Assembly: GCA_938003725.1 (NCBI GenBank)
Contig: CALKXX010000017.1
Coordinates: 1-43,883 of the forward strand
Length of the DNA stretch: 43,883 nucleotides
Origin: an uncultured Sphingomonadaceae bacterium
GTDB lineage: Bacteria > Pseudomonadota > Alphaproteobacteria > Sphingomonadales > Sphingomonadaceae
Reading direction: 5' to 3'
Shown here: positions 18,184 through 26,431 of the stretch, in pieces
Layout of the letters: the number at the start of each line of letters is the position of its first letter
Position numbering within the stretch: the first letter of the stretch is position 1
Made by a program: the position numbers and the translations under genes
Notes under the pieces: model-generated
Database searches by the model: none
What the model saw: only the letters and a program-made list of their open reading frames with translations
Told to the model about the DNA's origin: nothing

Positions 18184-18234
18184 CAGATTTCCGTACAAAA
18201 GACAGCCCACAGCAAAGCCCTGCAAAACTGCCCC

Positions 18235-18430
18235 CTCTGTCACGGAACCTGAGAGCTTAGGCCTCCATCTCGGCGGAGACTTTCCCCTTCGGTGGCCTAC
18301 CATAGCTTAGTGCCGGCGGGCTCTTTCCAGAGTGCTTGTAAGACTATGCGGTCCATGTGCCTGAGAGTTTCCGGGGCGGTTGCTCCTTCGGCGGTTGGTC
18401 TTTTTTAAGGAGCCCAACACTCTCCCGCAT
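18235..18430 (-). ncRNA. Tandem glycine riboswitch upstream of gcvT
   Basis: Two glycine aptamers lie in series in the gcvT leader. Aptamer 1 (18430-18346) is closed by ATGCGG/CCGCAT and contains GGGAGAGT, GCCGAAGGAGCAACC and AAACTCTCAGGCA. Aptamer 2 (18332-18235) is closed by CTCTG/CAGAG and contains GGAAAGAGC, CACCGAAGGGGAAAG and AGCTCTCAGGTTCC. The CCGAAGG and CTCTCAGG cores are the hallmark of the class. A 13-base linker separates the two. The known class usually activates gcv genes when glycine is high. No classical terminator is visible in the 51 bases before the gcvT start, so control may act at translation or through a structure I could not fold by eye. Confidence 0.93.
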
Positions 18431-18591
18431 CGTCTTGCAATCCTGCCCTAAAAGGACGTCGATCAAAAGCAGGTTTAGGAGTGAATGATGGGGTTGGCGG
18501 AGTCAATGATTCGGTTAGCAAACATTCAACTTATCTGCACAGCACTGGCTGGGCCGACATCTAAGCCTCCCAAGAAGACGGTTGAATAGTG

Positions 18592-18611
18592 TAGGCGTCG
18601 AGGGACGCCTA
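18592..18611 (-). terminator. Hairpin terminator after the oxidoreductase gene
   Basis: TAGGCGTC and GACGCCTA form a perfect 8-base stem with a 4-base loop, 11 bases after the stop of the NAD(P)-binding protein gene. The stem is GC-rich. The sequence after it is only partly T-rich, so termination would be modest or factor-assisted. Between this and the riboswitch (18431-18591) I see no gene; the gcv promoter should lie there but no clear -35/-10 pair stands out. Confidence 0.5.
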
Positions 18612-18622
18612 TAGACCCGATC

Positions 18623-19294
18623 TCAAACCATCTGCCAAATTGCGTCATTGTCATGCACGAAATCACCATGTGCCTCTTGCTTCATCAGCGCAACAATCGC
18701 TGCCGCCACGTCGCTTCCCAAAATGGAGCGATAGCGGCGCAAGGACCCGTGCAGCAACAAATCCATCATCGGGCTGGCGGCGATGGCCAAGCGTTCACCT
18801 AGCCGTTCATCATTGACCCGGTCGCCCCGCAACAGTCCCGGCCGAATAATATCGAGGCGGTCAAACTTTTCGGCCCGCATCAAATCTTCTGCTTCACCCT
18901 TGATCTTCAGATAAAAACTGGATGCGCTGCTATCTGCCATGGTTGAGGAGACGGCGATAAACTGTTTCGCTCCTGCGGCCTTGGCTGCCTTGGCAACCGC
19001 ACCGACCAAATCACGGTCTACCGCAGCAAACTCGTCTTTCGATCCGGCTTTTTTCATGGTCGAGCCCAAACAGGAAATTGCGATATCCGGCTTGATCTTC
19101 GCTATCGTCGCGGGCCAGTTTTCCTGTAGCTGCACATGAACTTTACCCTTGCCCAACTCTTCACGATAGGGGCGACGAACCAACAGATGCAGTTTCGCGC
19201 CCGCGTTTTGATCCATCAGTTTCTTGGTCAGCAATCCGCCGACAAGGCCCGTTGCTCCGACTAGTAATATCTTACCGGCCACTATGCTCTCCAT
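18623..19294 (-). CDS. NAD(P)-binding oxidoreductase (HTATIP2/NmrA-like short-chain dehydrogenase fold)
   Basis: This is a cytoplasmic protein of about 223 residues with a Rossmann fold: KILLVGATGLVGGLLTKKL near the N-terminus holds the GxxGxxG dinucleotide site, followed by LHLLVRRPY, DIAISCLGSTM and FIAVSSTMADS. The extended-SDR catalytic YxxxK is represented by FYLKIKGEAE; the pattern recalls HTATIP2-like proteins. Function is unknown. Start choice is open: ATG at 19294 is used here, GTG at 19282 has GGAGAG just before it, and an ATG at 19321 would overlap dgt by 50 bases. It is probably co-transcribed with dgt. Confidence 0.82.
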   Translation of the reverse strand: MESIVAGKILLVGATGLVGGLLTKKLMDQNAGAKLHLLVRRPYREELGKGKVHVQLQENWPATIAKIKPDIAISCLGSTMKKAGSKDEFAAVDRDLVGAVAKAAKAAGAKQFIAVSSTMADSSASSFYLKIKGEAEDLMRAEKFDRLDIIRPGLLRGDRVNDERLGERLAIAASPMMDLLLHGSLRRYRSILGSDVAAAIVALMKQEAHGDFVHDNDAIWQMV

Positions 19295-20429
19295 ATATTT
19301 CCGCGTGTCGGTTGCGCGCATACCGGTCCGTCATGCCCGCCAGAAAATCTCCGATATGCCGGATGCGCGCAGGTTCCTCCGGCGGCAAAGATGACACCCA
19401 ACCTTCCGGCATCAAAGCGGGATCCTCACAGTAGGCACGGACGAGATCAACAATCATTATTCGCCCCTCCTCTGCCGCAGCCAGTTGACGGGGATGGTGA
19501 TAGAGGTTTTCATACATAAACCCTTTTAACATCCGTTCCCGATCCGCCATCTGATCAGAAAAACCACCGATCATCCGACCCGCTTGCCGCACATCTTGGG
19601 TTGATTTTATATCAAGTTCGCTAACGCGCGCTGCGGTCCTATCCAACACATCATTGACCATCAAGCCGATCTGATTGCGGATCAATTCCGGAATCAGTTT
19701 TTCATGCTCAACATCCGCGAAGCGTTTGGTAATTTCGTCCCATTGATCGGCAATGAAGGGCAGTTCCAGCAATTGATCCATCGACAATAGCCCCGCACGT
19801 ATACCGTCATCAATATCGTGATTGTCATAGGCGATATCGTCCGCAACCGCAGCAATTTGCGCCTCTAGAGAAGGCCAGCTTTCAAGGTCCAATTCCATCG
19901 CCTCATTGGCTTCCCCCAGCGCCCATGTCGGTTCTTTTACCGGACCATTATGTTTCGCTAACCCCTCTAGCATCTCCCATGTCAGATTTAGACCATCCCA
20001 CCGCGGATAAGGGCGCTCCAGTTTCGTCAGCGTCCGAATTGTCTGCGCGTTATGATCAAAACCGCCATAGTCCGCCAATGCCTCTTGCAAGGCGTCCTCC
20101 CCGGCATGGCCGAACGGCGGGTGACCGATATCATGGGCCAGACAAAGCGCCTCTGTAAGATCTTCATTGAGCCCCAGAGCCCGGGCCAATGTGCGTCCGA
20201 TTTGCGCAACCTCTAAACTATGGGTCAGGCGAACGCGGTAATGATCACCGTCCGGTGCAACAAACACCTGAGTCTTGTGGCGCAATCGCCGAAAAGAAAT
20301 AGAGTGAATGATCCGGTCGCGATCGCGCTGAAAATCATCGCGCGGACCTCTGGTAGCATCCCGATTTTCATTGTGAAGCCGCCCCCGACTTGCCAGTGGA
20401 TCGCTGGCATAGCTCGCATATTTTGTCAT
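19272..20429 (-). CDS. dgt: Deoxyguanosinetriphosphate triphosphohydrolase-like protein
   Basis: This 385-residue HD-superfamily dNTP triphosphohydrolase is predicted to cleave dNTPs to nucleosides and tripolyphosphate. N-terminal SRGRLHNENRD and RDRIIHSISFRRLRHKTQVF are typical. The metal site is visible as RLTHSLEV (His70) and CLAHDIGHPPFGHAGE (His99, Asp100), with VADDIAYDNHDIDDG contributing the later Asp. The length fits the family's alphaproteobacterial form. It starts 10 bases after the SPOR protein stop and overlaps the next gene, so the three genes form one unit. Confidence 0.95.
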   Translation of the reverse strand: MTKYASYASDPLASRGRLHNENRDATRGPRDDFQRDRDRIIHSISFRRLRHKTQVFVAPDGDHYRVRLTHSLEVAQIGRTLARALGLNEDLTEALCLAHDIGHPPFGHAGEDALQEALADYGGFDHNAQTIRTLTKLERPYPRWDGLNLTWEMLEGLAKHNGPVKEPTWALGEANEAMELDLESWPSLEAQIAAVADDIAYDNHDIDDGIRAGLLSMDQLLELPFIADQWDEITKRFADVEHEKLIPELIRNQIGLMVNDVLDRTAARVSELDIKSTQDVRQAGRMIGGFSDQMADRERMLKGFMYENLYHHPRQLAAAEEGRIMIVDLVRAYCEDPALMPEGWVSSLPPEEPARIRHIGDFLAGMTDRYARNRHAEIYGEHSGR

Positions 20430-20439
20430 CCCGGGTCGG

Positions 20440-22485
20440 TCATTTGGTCAGTTTGTTCACTTCGGTGCCGGTTTTGCTCACCCATGCAAAACTGTCGCCG
20501 CCATTTTTGCGAAATTCCGCATCAAATTTCTTTGCACCTGACAGATCATCAAATGGTCCGATAACCATGCGGCGCGTTTGCCCCCAAGGAGACGTCCACC
20601 CCGCTAAGTCGCCAAATAATTTCGAGTGCTTCTTTTTCATCTGACGAAAATCATATTTCAGGGCACTCATATTTGACCCGGTCGCAATTTGTACCCAATA
20701 GCGTTTTGGATGATCAGGCTCAGCCTTTTTTGGTTCTGGTTCCGGTTCTTTCTTTTTCTCTATTACCTTAGGTTGCGGCTTTGCCGGCGTAATGGATTTT
20801 AGATCCACCGGAACCACGGCCGGTTTTTTCTCTTCGTCCGGAATATTGATCGAGCCAATAATTTCTGACAAAGGCCGGCGAACCGGTTCGGCCTGTGCGA
20901 TCTGAGCGGCGGGCGGAGCAGGAACGGTTTTTCCCAAATCGAAGGACGCCAGATTTACCGGAGCATTTGCGGCTTGATTTGGTTTCTCTGATGTGGAATC
21001 CAGATCGCCGCGTAACCCCTCAGACCTGGATTCAGTAACCGCCGCAACAGCCGGCGCATTCCCAATCGCCACTTGGCGGCGAACGGTTTGAGAAACCAGC
21101 GGCTCGGATGCCCCAGGACCATCTGCGGTTTTGCTGATTACCGTCACTGGTTTGGAAGCAGCAGCAACAGTTTCGGCCGATTTCGTTTCATTGCGCACGC
21201 CCAATGGCGTTTCAAATCCCGGTGTGAGGGCGGTGTCCCGTTGGATTGCGCCAGCCGAGGCGGATGGAGTTTTTTCGGCTTTAGCCAAAACGACTTTTTC
21301 CGGTGCACGCTTTGCCGGTTTTTTTGCCGGCAGAGGCGCAGCTTGTGCAGTATCTAAAATCCCATTTTCTTCCTTAGCGCCCGAATTGACTTTAGACGCA
21401 GTTGATACGGCAGGTGCAGCTGATTGATCCGGGCGAGCCACGACCGGTTTTACGACCGGACGCGCAGAGGTAGGCGCCGGCAATCTGTTTATACCAAGAG
21501 GCATCCGGCCGTTATTTCGTACCCTTGCCAATTGGCGATTGGAACGACGCGCAGCGCGGTCCGCACCGGGACGGCGGCGTGGTGAAGTATCGGGCATGGC
21601 CAATACTCGGGGTTTCTTGACGTCTTCGCCAAGTGGTTCTCCAAGAGGGATTAGGCCGGCGTCTGCACCACTTCCACCCCGAACTGAATTTTGGGCTGCA
21701 TAGCGTACAGAGGCGACGTCAACGCCGATATTTTCGCTAGCGGGGAAATGACCAAGATGAACCGCAGCAGCTTTCTGTGCAGCCGTCAATTTTGGCATTC
21801 GGTCAAAAAATGGCTTGATGGCCTTTGCCATGTTGCTTCGCATCGTCTGACGCGCAATGTCATTCGCGTCCTTTTTCTTGCCGTTCATCGCGAGGATGAA
21901 AGCCCGATTGCGCCACGCATCCCGATCACTTTTTTGCAACAATGGACCAAGCCGCACATCCGCCGCTTCAAGGTCACCGCTAATCCCCAGTGAAATTGCA
22001 TAACGGCTCAGAACGGCATCGCTCTGATCATATTTCAGCGCGAACTCATAATCTTTCTGCGCGTCCCGGTTTCGCCCAATTAAGTCATAAGCCAGCCCGC
22101 GATCCGCCGCGACTTCACGAAGGGAAATTCCATTTTCAATTGCTTGATCGAAATACCGGATCGCGCCGAAGGGATTTTCCTCTGCCAGCAGTGCACGGCC
22201 CAGCCCGGCCTTCACTCGTCCGCTACGGGGATATATCTGATCCGCCTTTGCCAGAAAGCCAATCGCAGCCCTAGTATCGCCCAAGGCCAAAGCCGCTAGG
22301 CCTGCATCGGCCAGCGCAGAGCTATCGTTCGAATTACGCGCAATTCGGCGCAATGCGTTTTGCAGATTTGCGGAATCCTTTAGACTGTTCTGGCTCTGCG
22401 CACTGGCTGGTGCCGTCGCCGCAACACTACCGACAAGACCGAAGGACAGCGCCGTCCAAAGCAGATGTTTTGAAAACTGTTTCAC
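20440..22485 (-). CDS. Exported TPR and SPOR-domain protein
   Basis: This 681-residue protein starts at GTG and has a signal peptide (KHLLWTALSFGLVGSVAA, cleavage after ASAQ). Residues about 35-210 hold TPR-like helices (AGLAALALGDTRAAIGFLAKA, GLGRALLAEENPFGAIRYFDQA, YDLIGRNRDAQKDYEFALK). A long Ala/Pro/Lys-rich disordered stretch follows. The C-terminal SPOR domain runs from KRYWVQIATGSNMSALKYDF to the end. SPOR domains bind denuded glycan strands at division septa, so a periplasmic septal role is likely. It lies just downstream of ftsZ (137-base gap) and upstream of dgt. No FtsN-type N-terminal membrane helix is seen; it is not assigned as FtsN. Confidence 0.88.
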   Translation of the reverse strand: MKQFSKHLLWTALSFGLVGSVAATAPASAQSQNSLKDSANLQNALRRIARNSNDSSALADAGLAALALGDTRAAIGFLAKADQIYPRSGRVKAGLGRALLAEENPFGAIRYFDQAIENGISLREVAADRGLAYDLIGRNRDAQKDYEFALKYDQSDAVLSRYAISLGISGDLEAADVRLGPLLQKSDRDAWRNRAFILAMNGKKKDANDIARQTMRSNMAKAIKPFFDRMPKLTAAQKAAAVHLGHFPASENIGVDVASVRYAAQNSVRGGSGADAGLIPLGEPLGEDVKKPRVLAMPDTSPRRRPGADRAARRSNRQLARVRNNGRMPLGINRLPAPTSARPVVKPVVARPDQSAAPAVSTASKVNSGAKEENGILDTAQAAPLPAKKPAKRAPEKVVLAKAEKTPSASAGAIQRDTALTPGFETPLGVRNETKSAETVAAASKPVTVISKTADGPGASEPLVSQTVRRQVAIGNAPAVAAVTESRSEGLRGDLDSTSEKPNQAANAPVNLASFDLGKTVPAPPAAQIAQAEPVRRPLSEIIGSINIPDEEKKPAVVPVDLKSITPAKPQPKVIEKKKEPEPEPKKAEPDHPKRYWVQIATGSNMSALKYDFRQMKKKHSKLFGDLAGWTSPWGQTRRMVIGPFDDLSGAKKFDAEFRKNGGDSFAWVSKTGTEVNKLTK

Positions 22486-22622
22486 AGTCGAGATAAAAGG
22501 TGCAAGCTTGCCATAATCAAGTCCAATTCATCTCCCGCAAGCCCAGCCGTGGCGCGCCAAAGACCAACGCCAGAAATCGGCACGATATCACATTTCTATC
22601 ACGGCCCGACAGAGCCGAATAT

Positions 22623-24146
22623 TTACTGGTTATTCTGCCGATTCAAAAAGCGAGGAATATCCAGTGGATCGCGTGATTTTTCTTCCTCTTCACCCTCTTC
22701 TTCTGACTTGGAACCACCCCGGGTCAGATTAGACATCCGTTCGAATAACGTTCCTCCCCCGCTGGCGACGCGCGGCGCTGGCTCAGCGATATCCTGATCG
22801 TCAGAATAAGTCGTAGCGGCTTCCGCTTCCGGCTCGATACTTTCATCACCAAGGACAAGCTCATCATCTTCCGGCTCATCATCTGACATTCCAGGAGTGA
22901 GGGACGCAAAAGATGGAGCGGGCGCGACATCTTCTTCCGGATCATCATCGTCGTAAGTGGCTGCAGGTGCAGGCGTGGCCATCGGAGATTTTTCTTCGGC
23001 GGCCTCTTGTGCAACTTCTGTAACCTCGTCGATAGAATCTTCTACCACTTCTGGTTCAACAGACGTTTCCTCAGTCGGAGCCTCTATCGTCGAAGCAAAA
23101 GAGCTTGGCTCTGGCCCAGCCGCCGGCGTCGGGTTGCCCATCGCAAAAGACGCTGTTGGCGCAGGAGCGGCAACAGAACCATCGCTGTCGATACCGGTTG
23201 CGACAACCGAAACACGGATGCGTCCGTCAAGATTCTCGTTAAATGCGCTACCCCAGATGATATTGGCATCGGGGTCAACCAGTTCGCGAATATGGTTGGC
23301 AGCTTCGTCGACTTCCATCAGGCGCATATCTTCGCCGCCAGTAATCGAAACAATAACGCCTTTCGCTCCTTGCATCGAGACACCATCGAGCAACGGATTG
23401 GCAATAGCTTTTTCTGCAGCTTCGAGCGCGCGGCCGTCGCCGTCAGCTTCGCCAGTGCCCATCATCGCCTTGCCCATTTCGTGCATAACACTGCGCACAT
23501 CGGCAAAGTCAAGATTGATCAAGCCGGGCATGACCATCAGGTCAGTGATACCGCGTACACCCTGCTGCAGGACTTCGTCGGCAAGCAAAAATGCTTCCTT
23601 AAAAGTTGTGTTCGGGTTGGCGACCAAAAACAGATTCTGATTTGGAATGACAATCAGCGTATCGACGTTTTTTTGCAATTCGTCGATACCGGCATCTGCG
23701 GACTTCATCCGGCGGGTGCCTTCGAATGTAAATGGCTTAGTGACGACGCCAACAGTCAAAATACCGCGATCACGCGCCGCTTTGGCAATAACGGGAGCAG
23801 CACCGGTACCGGTGCCTCCACCCATCCCAGCTGCGATGAAACACATATGCGCGCCTTCCAGCGCCTGCTCTACCATTTCCAGAGTTTCTTCGGCAGCAGC
23901 ACGGCCCACTTCCGGGCGAGAACCGGCGCCAAGGCCTTGTGTAATATCTGGGCCAAGCTGAATACGCTGTTCAGCAGGAGAGCTATTGAGTGATTGTGCA
24001 TCAGTGTTGGTAACGATGAAATCAACGCCCTCAACTTTAGCTGCGATCATGTTGGCAATAGCGTTGCCACCGGCCCCACCAACTCCGATTACCGCAATCC
24101 GCGGTTTCAATTCTTCTACTTCGGGCGGGCCAATATTGATGCTCAT
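22623..24146 (-). CDS. ftsZ: Cell division GTPase FtsZ
   Basis: This 507-residue tubulin-like GTPase forms the Z ring. The GTP site includes IGVGGAGGNAIANM (20-33) and the tubulin signature GGGTGTG (109-115); the T7 loop NLDFADV (211-217) supplies the catalytic Asp pair. After about residue 320 comes a long, acidic Glu/Asp/Ala/Pro-rich linker of roughly 160 residues, then the conserved C-terminal peptide DPLDIPRFLNRQ that binds FtsA and other tethers. The length is close to other alphaproteobacterial FtsZ proteins with extended linkers. GGGGAG precedes the ATG. It is last in the dcw cluster and has its own 105-base upstream gap with promoter-like sequences. Confidence 0.98.
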   Translation of the reverse strand: MSINIGPPEVEELKPRIAVIGVGGAGGNAIANMIAAKVEGVDFIVTNTDAQSLNSSPAEQRIQLGPDITQGLGAGSRPEVGRAAAEETLEMVEQALEGAHMCFIAAGMGGGTGTGAAPVIAKAARDRGILTVGVVTKPFTFEGTRRMKSADAGIDELQKNVDTLIVIPNQNLFLVANPNTTFKEAFLLADEVLQQGVRGITDLMVMPGLINLDFADVRSVMHEMGKAMMGTGEADGDGRALEAAEKAIANPLLDGVSMQGAKGVIVSITGGEDMRLMEVDEAANHIRELVDPDANIIWGSAFNENLDGRIRVSVVATGIDSDGSVAAPAPTASFAMGNPTPAAGPEPSSFASTIEAPTEETSVEPEVVEDSIDEVTEVAQEAAEEKSPMATPAPAATYDDDDPEEDVAPAPSFASLTPGMSDDEPEDDELVLGDESIEPEAEAATTYSDDQDIAEPAPRVASGGGTLFERMSNLTRGGSKSEEEGEEEEKSRDPLDIPRFLNRQNNQ

Positions 24147-24176
24147 TTAACTGTCTCCCCAGACATATATTAGGCG

Positions 24177-24234
24177 ATTTTAAATTCGTTAACGCTTTGC
24201 ACAAATTTTAACCGGGAATCACCCTAAAAGTTAA
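24177..24234 (-). promoter_or_regulatory. Candidate ftsZ promoter(s) in the ftsA-ftsZ gap
   Basis: The 105-base AT-rich gap holds two promoter-like pairs on the minus strand. One is TTAACT (24234-24229) with TAAAAT (24210-24205), spacer 18. The other is TTGTGC (24204-24199) with TAAAAT (24182-24177), spacer 16. Both -10 elements match 5 of 6. This is the longest gap in the dcw cluster, so independent ftsZ transcription is plausible. Confidence 0.4.
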
Positions 24235-24251
24235 TTTTTTGTCGGAAAATC

Positions 24252-25511
24252 TTAAAAATTACCGCGTATCGCTGACATAAGGCGGCCAATCACCGCTGAA
24301 CCACCGTATTTATGAACATTTTGACGCGGGTTGGACAAGGATCTGAGGTCGACCGGCTCCTGAGAAGCATAAAGAGCAAGGCCCGCCAGTCCGGCAAATG
24401 CCGGGCCGCTATGCGCTTCGGGCAAGGCAGTTAGCCCTACCGGGCGACCAACTCTTACGGTCCGGCCCAATGCGGATTGCGCATAGTCGGCAATTCCTTT
24501 TAGCTCAGCACCGCCGCCGGTTAAGACAACTTGGCGTCCGACCGGGCCGGTAAAGCCAAGGTCTTTCAACGAAACACCAATTTCCCCGATCAAATGGTCC
24601 AGCCGCTGACGAATGATGGCGATAAGCTGCGCTCTGGTGATCCGGCCATCTTCGTCCGTTTCTTCTCCCGTGGCTTCCTGCTCCAGATCGATAACATCAT
24701 GATTGTCTCGCGGACTTGTTGTGGCGGAACCAAAGAAGCATTTGATCCGTTCCGCTTGGGCCCGGCGCAAACCGAATGAAGATGCGATATCGTCGGTTAT
24801 ATCGGCCGCACCGTAGGGAAGCGTTTGTAATCCAACCAACATCCCGCCGGCAAATAACGATACGTTGGTCACCTCTGCGCCAAGCTCCACCAGCGCGACA
24901 CCCAATTCGCGCTCTTCCTTGGAAAGACACGCTGCGCCCGTGGCTATCGGAGAGGCAACAATCGATTTCACGTTCAAATGCGCGCCTCGTACGCTCATAT
25001 CGATATTTCGTACCGGCGAACCGTCAGCCAGGATCACATGTATATCTACACCAAGACGGTCGGCATGCAGGCCCTTTGGTTTTTTTACGCCATTCAGGCC
25101 GTCCAGCGTATACAGCGCCGGCTGTGCATGAAGGACCATCTTGCCCTGCGGATCAATACTGTTGCGCCCCGCATCAAGAAGCTGATCAATATCCTCTTGT
25201 TCAATCCGGTGGCCGCCCAGTTCCGTCTCAACCGACGTCAGCATGCTGGTTAATCCGCCAGCCGAAAAGCTGACCCAGACATCGTCAATATTCGTTCCGG
25301 CAATCCGTTCCGCCTGTTCCACCGCATCACGCACATCTAGTTCGGTCGTTTCGGTGTCCGCAATGTAACCGCGTTTGACGCCCTTGCTCTCTCGCTGTCC
25401 GGTTCCCAGCACCGTCAGTTCGCCATTGTCCATTCGGCCCGCGATCATCGCGGTGATTTTGGATGAGCCAATATCTAGTGCCGTGAAAATCTTCTCTACT
25501 CGCGCTGCCAT
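24252..25511 (-). CDS. ftsA: Cell division protein FtsA
   Basis: This 419-residue actin-fold ATPase tethers FtsZ to the membrane. The phosphate-1 motif TALDIGSSKITAMIAG is near 10-25; SHS2-type domain 1C follows (KRGYIADTETTELDVRDAVEQA in parts), then LVELGAEVTNVSLFAGG and the adenosine motif VVLTGGGAELKGI. The C-terminal GSAVIGRLMSAIRGNF is the amphipathic membrane-binding helix. Length is normal. It lies 41 bases after ftsQ with GAGAC before the ATG. Confidence 0.97.
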   Translation of the reverse strand: MAARVEKIFTALDIGSSKITAMIAGRMDNGELTVLGTGQRESKGVKRGYIADTETTELDVRDAVEQAERIAGTNIDDVWVSFSAGGLTSMLTSVETELGGHRIEQEDIDQLLDAGRNSIDPQGKMVLHAQPALYTLDGLNGVKKPKGLHADRLGVDIHVILADGSPVRNIDMSVRGAHLNVKSIVASPIATGAACLSKEERELGVALVELGAEVTNVSLFAGGMLVGLQTLPYGAADITDDIASSFGLRRAQAERIKCFFGSATTSPRDNHDVIDLEQEATGEETDEDGRITRAQLIAIIRQRLDHLIGEIGVSLKDLGFTGPVGRQVVLTGGGAELKGIADYAQSALGRTVRVGRPVGLTALPEAHSGPAFAGLAGLALYASQEPVDLRSLSNPRQNVHKYGGSAVIGRLMSAIRGNF

Positions 25512-25552
25512 TATGCTGTCTCTTTCATTTCTATCATTTCTCCGCTTCCGCT

Positions 25553-26431
25553 TTAGCTTTCCGGCGTCTCAGCGACTTGTTTTTTCGGCATCCTTAAATA
25601 AGCCCGCTCTGCATCCCGTAGATCAAAATGTACCACGCCGCGGCCCAGCAACCGGTTGACCCCATCCATACGTGCAAAGTTCAACAAAGCCGCCGCTGCA
25701 GTATCTTCACCCTCGGGCAGCGCGAGCGTTTCGCCGCTATCAAATTCCAAATTCCATCGCCGATTGCCAATCCATGTTGCGCCCGTCACCATGGGTTTAA
25801 GCGCAGGGGCAACATCCAACAATTTCGTGAGTTCTGGAACACGTTGATTAGCTTTCTTGCCCACCAGCACCGGAAGATCGGGAATTTCTTCTTTGCTGAT
25901 ATCTTCAAGTGGAAAACCGGTCTTGTCGATTAGTGACAACTTACCGCCACGTTGCCAGACCGCCATTGGCTCACGCTCGGTTATTTCCACGACCAGCGTA
26001 TCCGGCAGCCGGCGCGAAATCCGCGCTTCTTTAATCCAGCCATTGGCAATCAAGTCGTCTCGCACTTGATCGATATCCACTAGCACCATCGAGCGGTCTT
26101 TTTGGGCAAGGGTGATCTCATAGACTTTCAATTCATCAATTCGATTGACGCCTGACACTTCGACACGCTTCACTTCAAACCCGGCATTGCCAACCGCAGA
26201 CGCAACCTCTGTCTTAACCCGCGCGTTGATGCCGCTATAGTGCGCCACGCTGAACGCCCCCAGCACGAACACACCAACCAAACCCCAGGTTAGTCCTTTT
26301 TGTACCTGCGCTTCCGTAATCGGCATGGCGCGCAGCATTTTGTCGAAAATTGACACGGTTTTAACCTTGCGTTTCGCGGCTTTGCGCGGCTTGCTCTTGG
26401 TCTTGCGGTTGGTCCGTTTTGCTGTTGTCAT
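25553..26431 (-). CDS. ftsQ: Cell division protein FtsQ
   Basis: This 292-residue bitopic divisome protein has a very basic cytoplasmic N-terminus (Lys/Arg-rich to about residue 25), one transmembrane helix (about 48-65), then a periplasmic POTRA domain (FEVKRVEVSGVNRIDELKVY region) and the FtsQ beta domain. It links early ring proteins with FtsL, FtsB and FtsW/FtsI. The ATG overlaps the ddlB stop as ATGA. The C-terminal tail ends near YLRMPKKQVAETPES. Confidence 0.95.
   Translation of the reverse strand: MTTAKRTNRKTKSKPRKAAKRKVKTVSIFDKMLRAMPITEAQVQKGLTWGLVGVFVLGAFSVAHYSGINARVKTEVASAVGNAGFEVKRVEVSGVNRIDELKVYEITLAQKDRSMVLVDIDQVRDDLIANGWIKEARISRRLPDTLVVEITEREPMAVWQRGGKLSLIDKTGFPLEDISKEEIPDLPVLVGKKANQRVPELTKLLDVAPALKPMVTGATWIGNRRWNLEFDSGETLALPEGEDTAAAALLNFARMDGVNRLLGRGVVHFDLRDAERAYLRMPKKQVAETPES

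Noticed and set aside
18184..18303. Extended N-terminus of GcvT through the riboswitch
   Set aside because: The added codons translate conserved aptamer sequence; the family N-terminus and a usable start are at the MSENN position.
22486..22622. Terminator hairpin after ftsZ
   Set aside because: Only a 4-base CGGC/GCCG pairing is visible, too short to call; read-through into the SPOR gene or factor-dependent termination cannot be told apart.
23007..23993. Open frame of 328 codons antisense to ftsZ
   Set aside because: It mirrors the codon pattern of ftsZ, gives a cysteine/histidine-rich composition without domains, and has no ribosome site. The same holds for long antisense frames over the HIBYL-CoA hydrolase gene (898-1611), the aldehyde dehydrogenase gene (6296-6889) and rsmH (39999-40730).
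24147..24251. CtrA-type site (TTAA-N7-TTAA) before ftsZ
   Set aside because: Several TTAA tetramers are present, but their spacings are 5, 15 and 19 bases; none has the required 7.
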